From NCBI GenBank assembly GCA_037367405.1, contig JAZKJV010005753.1, positions 806,001 to 870,000 on the forward strand: DNA of 64,000 nt, in the 5' to 3' direction. This DNA is from Ottelia alismoides (lineage: Eukaryota; Streptophyta; Magnoliopsida; Alismatales; Hydrocharitaceae). The translations under genes and the position numbers were made by a program. Positions 57,651-64,000 of this stretch are shown here, one piece after another (position 1 is the stretch's first letter; every line of letters begins with the position of its first letter). A model generated the notes under the pieces. The model was not told the origin of the DNA. It worked only from the letters and a program-made list of their open reading frames with translations, and made no database searches.

Positions 57651-60224
57651 TCCCCCTATACATGCCTTTGCTAGTCCCTAGCAAACACTTATGCAATAAG
57701 TGTAGAAAAGAAAAACCAAAGAAAAGAAAAAGAAGAAAATTGGATTTAGTTTCATTATCAAACTTATCTTCACAAAATCGAAGTTTGGAGCTCAAGTCGA
57801 ACCTTTGAAATTTAAGCAATAGCCAGATCAGAATACTTCAACTCATACGCAAGCCCTTATGACTATGACTTGTACAATGTAAGTGATGGTGGCTCTCCCC
57901 AACTGAAAAAACAAAGAGACTGACTTCTCCAATATGTCAACCCAATGATTCCACAATCCAATAACTCATTCCTCGAGGAGCGAGGTATTCCATTCTAAGT
58001 TCAAGTTGCAACCAGCTCAAGAGGAGGGGTTGAAGAGAAGAATGGACGGTAAGAAGTGTAGCTACCTATCCTAAGATGCAAGACCAGTGTAGTCAAGTCA
58101 TCTAGCTGGAGGCTCACATGATTTGACTTTGAATCTTAACCTTGCTTATTGGTTATACAAATATATACACACAGGCAGGCATTTTTTTGTACAGGAATGT
58201 CCACTTTTTTTGGAGTTTTTATTTTTGAGATACTATATACATTAGCATTTACATAAGGAGTTTTTCCTCTTGAGCCAGTAGACTATCCCTCTTTTGAAGC
58301 TTTATTGCAACCCACACTCTCTTGTCCTCAAAACTCATCATCACCGGACGGGTTGGGGTGCACTTCCCTTCCTAGAGGAGGACAAATGTTTCCACTTGTG
58401 TGCGTATCATACTGGCAAATCCAACTCCCTCACCTCTCCAACTGAGTTGAGCCATATGAAAGGCGCAGGTGTCCAAGTTAGGTCATTATCAACAAGAGTC
58501 TTGCGTGTGATCCGAAATACTCTACTTAGGCAGTCAAGAATCCATTGAGCCAAGTCTTATGATCCTCAAAGAGTTAAGTCAACAAGACCTGAAGTACCTC
58601 AATTCATGCACCTATAAGGTTCATGTTACTTAATAGATTTAAAGTCCAACCAAGCTCCAATCTTTGGATTTTACTTAGACTCGTTCAACTATCATACTCA
58701 ATCTGAAAAAAAATGCCAATGCTATGCAAATGTTATGCAGAATGCAGAAAATATTTTTATGATGCAATTTCCAAATATTTTGAACTTTTTATGGATTTTT
58801 GAAAAGATGATGCATATGCATTTTTGGGGGTTTTCAGAAAGATTTTTCGAATGTTTTTAATATTTTAATTTTTACAAACGTTTTTGGGATTTTTAGAAAT
58901 AAAAAGATTTTGACCAAAAACTAGGTACAAATATTTACACGGGGAAGCATCTTATATTTACAAGAATCAAGTTTTTAAGAATTTATAAAGGGTAAGTTGT
59001 CAATTTTATACATTCTTATATGGGTTCGGTGCACTTCCCCTCCTAGAGGAGGACAAATGTTTCCACTTGTGTGCGTCTCATACTGGAAAATCCAACTCCC
59101 TCACCTCTCCAACTAAGTTGAGCCATGTGAAAGGTGCAGGTGTCCAAGTTACGTCATTATCAACAAGAGTCATGCGTGTGATCCGAAATACTCTACTTAG
59201 GCAGTCAAGAATCCATTGAACCAAGTCTTATGATCCTCAAAGAGTTAAGTCAACAAGACCTGAAGTACCTCAATTCCTGCACCTATAAGGTTCATGTTAC
59301 TTAATAGATTTAAAGTCCAACCAAGCTCCAATCTTTGGATTTTACTTAGACTCGATCAACTATCATACTCAATCTGAAAAAAAATGCCAATGCTATGCAA
59401 ATGTTATGCAGAATGCAGAAAATATTTTTATGATGTAATTTCCAAATATTTTGAACTTTTTTATGGATTTTTTAAAAGATGACGCATATGCATTTTTTGG
59501 GTTTTTCATAACGATTTTTCGAATGTTTTAGATATTTTAATTTTTACAAATGTTTTCAGGATTTTCGAAAAAAAAAGTTTTGGCCAAAAACTAGGTACAA
59601 ATATTTACACGGGGATGCATCTTATATTTACAAGAAGTAGATTTTAATAATTTACCAGGAATAAGTGCTCAATTTTATAGGTATGTATAATAACGAATTT
59701 TAGGTGAGATGTATACATATTCCTCAAACTTATTTGAAAAAGGTTTTGCAAACAATTTAGAAAACTATAGTCCAAAATAATTTCTACGAACATTTTTACA
59801 AACGTGTACACACATTTGAAAATCATTTTGCAAAGGTTTTCCAAATAGTATATATAGATTTCTCAAATATTTTTGCAACCATTTTCAAACCATTTGCACC
59901 TTGTTTTTCAAACATTTTATTTCACAGAAAGAAAATAATTTTTCAAACGAATTGTTTTACAAAGGTTGAAAACATGTAACAAAATATTTTCCAAATAGTT
60001 TTCAAAAGATTTTTCTACAAATATTTTCAAACTAATTTTCCAATATTTTGCAGAAAATATTTTCACCTGATTTATTAATCAGTAAATACGAAAAGCATTT
60101 AAGGAATAATAAACATCTTTTTATTAAGATTTTTAATTAATTTTACAAGTATAATTAGCCATAATTATTAATAAAAATATGAAAGTACGAGTTATGGATA
60201 AAGTATATACGAAGTATATACGAC
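57651..60224 (-). other. 3' noncoding region of internal 2
   Basis: This corresponds to 29996-31965 of internal 1. It starts with the purine tract next to LTR-F (57651-57664) and contains a 671-bp tandem duplication (58351-59690). The 59700-60060 part is rich in TTTTCAAA-like words. No gene is recognised beyond the conserved open stretch described in the findings. Confidence 0.55.
58351..59690 (-). repeat. Tandem duplication of ~671 bp, private to internal 2
   Basis: The segment starting 'tgcacttcccttcctagaggag' at 58359 is repeated from 59030, an offset of 671 bp, with a few per cent divergence. Internal 1 has a single copy (30781 onwards), so the duplication followed the split of the two internals. 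Confidence 0.8.
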
Positions 60225-60836
60225 CTCTTATACTTAGCTTGAGCTATGTCCTCATATATCAGAGAGAGAAGAGAAGACATAACTCGTACTGAGTATAGAA
60301 AAGTCTAAATAATAAAGGAATGGAGAAATGAATGAACGAATAGGAAGTTGATCATCCCCCTATACTTAGAATTAAATAATCCTAAGTATAACAGACTGTA
60401 CACATAGCAGGGAGGGTCAAGGGTGGGAATGAACATATCGTACTCAGACTGTCTCCCCCTATACTTAGGGTATGATATCCCTAAGTATAAACTAGAAGTG
60501 CAGACAATGGAGAGGACCAAAGAATAGAAGAAATTGGGGTGCACACCCCCCTATACTTAGGACAAATAAGGTCCTAAGTGTAGAAGATTCATAAAATGGG
60601 GCGACACCTTTTTCGATAGATAGAGAAGATAGAAAAGGAAAAGAAGAAAAGAAGAAAAGAGATCCGAAGATAGAAAAAGATAGAGAATGATGTATGCATC
60701 ACTCCCTCATACTTAAGGTAAAAGAAGCCCTAAGTATAGGCAACAACAGGAGTAATGAAACGAAACGACGAATGAACATTACTGGGCTCATCCACCCCCC
60801 TATACTTAGGACAAATTACGTCCTAAGCAAGGCACA
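60225..60836 (-). repeat. Array of polypurine-tract hairpins, internal 2
   Basis: Six inverted repeats of the ccccctatacttag.../...ctaagtatag type lie at about 60228-60300, 60355-60392, 60452-60490, 60545-60583, 60705-60740 and 60796-60833. Internal 1 has four. The extra two lie at 60452-60583, where internal 2 has an additional segment. Confidence 0.8.
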
Positions 60837-60904
60837 CATGAGAATGGGGAGAGGGACAGATATGAACAAGAGAGAATGTACAATAGAGATGGATGTACAA
60901 AGGA

Positions 60905-62745
60905 TCAAGAAGGTTGAAAGCGAACCTTCTTGCGGGGCCACTGAGGAACATATCTAGTGTGGTGCAGTTCGACATCGGGGTCCTAAGATGACACAAACCG
61001 ATCAGGGTCGACGGGGTGTTGGTCCTCAATGGCCCTATGGTGAAGAGGCACAGACGGATCAGTGAAAGAAGTACGTCTAGGTTTGACCTTGGGAGTCTCA
61101 CTGATATCAAAGTGGAATGGGACGAACTAATCATCATCGAAGGAAGTGTAATCAGTGTCATCGTGCGAGGTCTCGTCCAGATCAAAACCAAAAGGAACGA
61201 ACTCATCAGTAGAAGTAGTCGAACTCTGTTCGTCCTCTACAATCTTAACTAGATCATCTTTCTCATCAAAAGGATCGAATTCCTGAATAAAAGCAACAAG
61301 ATCAAATTTGGCCTCTGTCTCATCAATATCTGCCCTTCGCTCAATGGTGTCGATCATGTAAATCTCACAGATGTCATCAACACAATGCCAATCACAGGAA
61401 GCAGAAACTCCAAGGTCTATACTTTTCGAGTTTTCCTCATTGGAGAAGAATTCTCAGGTCTCATCATCAGTCATAAAGAAAATTTCTCTGATATCCTCAT
61501 AAAGATCATAGGCCACGGGGTCATCCATAATAGGTGTAGTCGCATCAGGTGCAGGTCTCTGATCAGCAATTGGTGTTGTGATGACCACTTCGCTCACGTC
61601 GAAAGGATGGAAACGAATCTTTCCTGATCCATAATTAATAATGACCCTCGCAGAGGAGAGGAATGGTCGTCCCAGAATGATTGGAGGACGCTCCCCTATG
61701 GAGGTCTCTGTGGGCAATATGGCAAAATCTACTTTGTAGCTCGTTCCCCGAATCGATATGACGTCATTTTCAAGGATACCCTTTGGCCTTTTGATAGATC
61801 CATCAGCAAACTGAACTTTCATCCATGTTTTCTTGAGAGGCCCTATATGAAGAGACTGTACCAACGACAAGGGTAATATGTTAATTGAAGCACCACCATC
61901 GAGGAGAGTGTGATCACATGTGAAGTCATAGATGGTGCATCTAATGAAATGTATGCAGTGTTCCTCTTCCTAGGAATGGGTCGGTGTGTGATGGCATGGG
62001 CAATGGCCATGGTCAAAATATGATGCTCAGATCTGCTCCTCTACTTTCTCTTCTTGGGAAGAGGAGCAGATAAATTAGTCATAGCCTGTTGAAGTGGGGC
62101 ACGGATGATATCATGAATAGTGGCCACCACTTTGGGTTCAGTCAACAATTTTTTAAATTTTTGGACCTCCTCCATACAAGGGAGGAAGTTGCAATCAGCA
62201 TATACATGAAGAATGCCAAGAGTAGTCTGTACAACGACATCCTTGAGGTCAAAGTTGGGACTAGATGTGAGTGTATGTGTGGTCAAGGGATCTGGCAGGT
62301 GGGCTCTCTCCTCACAATTTGACTCAACCAAAGGTCTCCTGAACCCTTTTTTTATTTTTAAAATTTTCTCATTTTTTTGTATTTTTGGTTATTGCAAACT
62401 CTCATGGAAATCCTCGAGTGAACCCACATCATCAAATGGTGTAATATCATGGTCGCTCTTATTTATGCTAGTGAGGTTGTCAATCCTTTGTCTCATATGA
62501 TCCATCATCTGGGTCAAGTGCTCAAGGGTGGACTCCATGAAAGGTGACTCCAGCAGATCAGCCTCGGGTGGATGTGAAGGGAAATGTGAAGGTGGATGTG
62601 GATAAAAATCCGAGGTCTGATACTGTGGCTGAGGAGGATATGTATAAAAGTTCAGAGAAAAGTCCTCCTGGAAAGAGAGAGGTGGACCAACTGGAGTGAA
62701 CGAGGGATCCACAATGTCCGGATAAAATACGCTCCAGTCGGTCAT
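60905..62745 (-). pseudogene. Gag-Pro polyprotein of internal 2 (no RT, no integrase)
   Basis: The putative start is the ATG complementary to 62743-62745 (MTDWSVFYPD). A Pro/Tyr-rich N-part follows (to 62389), then a 96-codon segment ending 'LSAPLPKKRK' (62041-62331). Next comes a protease with DGGASINILP (Asp codon complementary to 61898-61900), 'FADGSIKRPKG', 'YKVDFAIL' and 'IILGRPFL' (61454-61870). An acidic tail ends 'KKVRFQPS' with the stop at 60905-60907. The protease lines up with that of the intact Athila ('FADKSTKRPKG', 'YKVDFTVL', 'IILGRPFL'). In-frame stops and frame changes make it a pseudogene. Hairpins start 70 bp after the stop, so RT, RNase H and integrase were never part of this unit. 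Confidence 0.78.
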
Positions 62746-63228
62746 CTCGAAACAAGAGGAAAATGATAGTATGGAGAACACGACGGTCAAATCAAGAGAA
62801 GCAAGAAAAAGACACAAATGCGAAGAGGCGATCTAGAAGCAATCATAAGCCAACACAAATAAAACTCATGCAAGACAAACCCTCAATTCACCTACTCAAC
62901 TCGATAGAGACCGTAAAAGAGCGATCTTTTTATCTTGTATGACTTAGAGTTATGTGAGAAGTCAGAAAGTTGCACAAACACTTAAGGGGATGAAATGGGA
63001 ACTTGGCACTAATCCTTAGTGTGCGCGCGATCAAGAAAAAGCGAAGACAATGAGGGGATTACTCGCCCCAAGACAAATATTTTTCTTTTTAATTAATTTT
63101 AGGGTCAAGTAATGTTAACAGTCTCAAATTTATAGGTTATCACTTTTTTTGAATTTTAGTGAGAAATGCACGAGCCTAACGAGGGATCAATTTTACTTAG
63201 CACTTTGGTGATCAAAATAAGAGGTAGA
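62746..63228 (-). other. Leader remnant of internal 2
   Basis: Matches 49876-50362 of internal 1 up to 'gaggtagagtc' and then diverges completely at about 63229. Confidence 0.55.
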
Positions 63229-64000
63229 GTCTTATTTTGATGACCGAGAAAATGACAGAGGTAAAGGTGTAAATAAATAGGTCGTTGCGACCTCAGTCAC
63301 TAAGCACGTGTCAATCAAGAAAAATGAACCACTCAAATAAGATAAATCAATAAAATTCAGAGAAGTGATCCTGCTATAGGATTAACCTGGTATAGCTCCC
63401 AGGGTCGAACTCAAGGAGCACAGATTGGCTTAAGAAGCCTACGATGTAGTCGGAGTCCAAGAGAGTCTTTTTTTTTTTTTTTATTTGTTTTTAGATTTTT
63501 TTTTTTAGATTTTTAAAAGATAAGAAAATAAGAGGAAAGGGAAAAGGATGCAACTTCCACAATTTATACAACACACAAAAATGAAGCAAAAATTCCAGAA
63601 AATTGGTTTTTAGGTTTTAAATGTTTTTTACTGTTTTTGGTGAATTTTTGGGATTTTTCTAATGCGTGAATTATTAATTAAAAATCAAACAATGCGACAA
63701 AAATAGGGTACTGTCCAGCAAGGCTTAAGACTCAAAAATAAAATATTTAAGAGCTTCAAACAACCCTGGAGGTAATTTTCCTATAATCTATGAAGAACAA
63801 GGAAAATTTGGTCACCCTGATTATTGTTTTTGGATTTTTAATTTATTTATTAGAATTTTTATGAGTTTTTAGGGGTTTTTCAATTTTTAGGGTTTTTAAG
63901 TGATGAAAAGTGGCCAAAATTGGCTCGAAAATCAATCAACCAGTAAACAACATTACCTAAATTTTTTAGAATTTTTGGTGGAGTTTTTATATTTTTTTTG
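63229..64000 (-). repeat. Divergent LTR-like sequence joined to internal 2
   Basis: Beyond the break, a short 'gtaaaggtgta' at 63261 could be a badly decayed primer site. The following sequence has the general plan of the minus-strand LTR ends ('cgttgcgacc', then 'gggtcgaactcaaggagca', then AT-rich), but it is clearly another subfamily. A T-rich run lies at 63467-63510. No gene is seen to the window end. Confidence 0.35.

Larger units (their letters stand above)
26241..63228 (-). mobile_element. Tandem array of a non-autonomous Athila-related LTR element (LTR-E, internal 1, LTR-F, internal 2), with nested insertions
   Basis: On the minus strand the order from high to low coordinate is internal 2 (63228-57651), LTR-F (57650-51246), internal 1 (51245-29996, split by the 33785-49393 insertion) and LTR-E (29995-26241). 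LTR-F minus its solo-LTR insertion is about 3760 bp against 3755 bp for LTR-E. The middle LTR therefore serves as both the 3' LTR of internal 2 and the 5' LTR of internal 1, which is typical of unequal recombination between LTRs. The internal regions encode only a Gag-like N-part, protease and an acidic tail, with no RT, RNase H or integrase. Both coding regions contain stops or shifts, so neither is active now. Confidence 0.75.

Overview
This window is AT-rich repetitive DNA from a flowering-plant nuclear genome. The evidence is a coiled-coil NB-LRR (CNL) resistance gene of the type seen only in plants, a complete Athila-lineage Ty3/gypsy element primed by tRNA-Asp, a chromodomain gypsy relic, a plant L1-type LINE relic and a Copia-like solo LTR. 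I cannot name the species. The only clearly intact host gene is the CNL at 16763-19879. Nearly everything else is transposable element, much of it nested.

Layout: 1-5629 holds a decayed chromovirus (LTR piece, broken integrase plus chromodomain, then a 2.77 kb 3' LTR). 5630-13837 holds old copies of one ~3.8 kb minus-strand LTR family (LTR-A, -B and -C here), with a stretch that looks like the same family in inverted orientation at about 7.1-8.6 kb. 13838-15790 is a LINE relic with an FADD reverse-transcriptase box and a zinc-binding tail. 16763-19879 is the intronless 1038-aa CNL, followed at 20599-20859 by a stump of a second NLR. 21208-25019 is another LTR of the same family (LTR-D). 25301-26240 is the truncated start of a Copia-like LTR.

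26241-63228 is a minus-strand tandem array, LTR-E / internal 1 / LTR-F / internal 2, of a non-autonomous Athila relative. Its coding capacity stops after Gag-like sequence and a DGGAS protease, and I see no reverse transcriptase, RNase H or integrase. Two later insertions interrupt it. The first is a complete 15,604-bp plus-strand Athila element (33785-49388) with a perfect GGGAC target duplication, nearly identical LTRs and an uninterrupted 2067-codon gag-pol. The second is a 2640-bp solo LTR (53461-56100). In both cases the window itself also holds the paralogous empty site (62257-62261 and 28433-28437), so the insertion boundaries can be checked by direct comparison.

The most unusual signals are these. 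(1) Hairpins carrying a polypurine-tract word are reiterated between the last codon and the 3' LTR, and are shared by the intact Athila and the Gag-Pro-only family. (2) Paired CACGTG palindromes recur in every LTR family here, with one extra pair gained or lost between the two LTRs of the same Athila copy. (3) A dense chain of short near-perfect palindromes lies in the solo LTR. (4) The noncoding 3' region is conserved between the autonomous and non-autonomous families, which suggests that the Gag-Pro-only family is mobilised in trans by the Athila element. All alignments and counts were made by eye.
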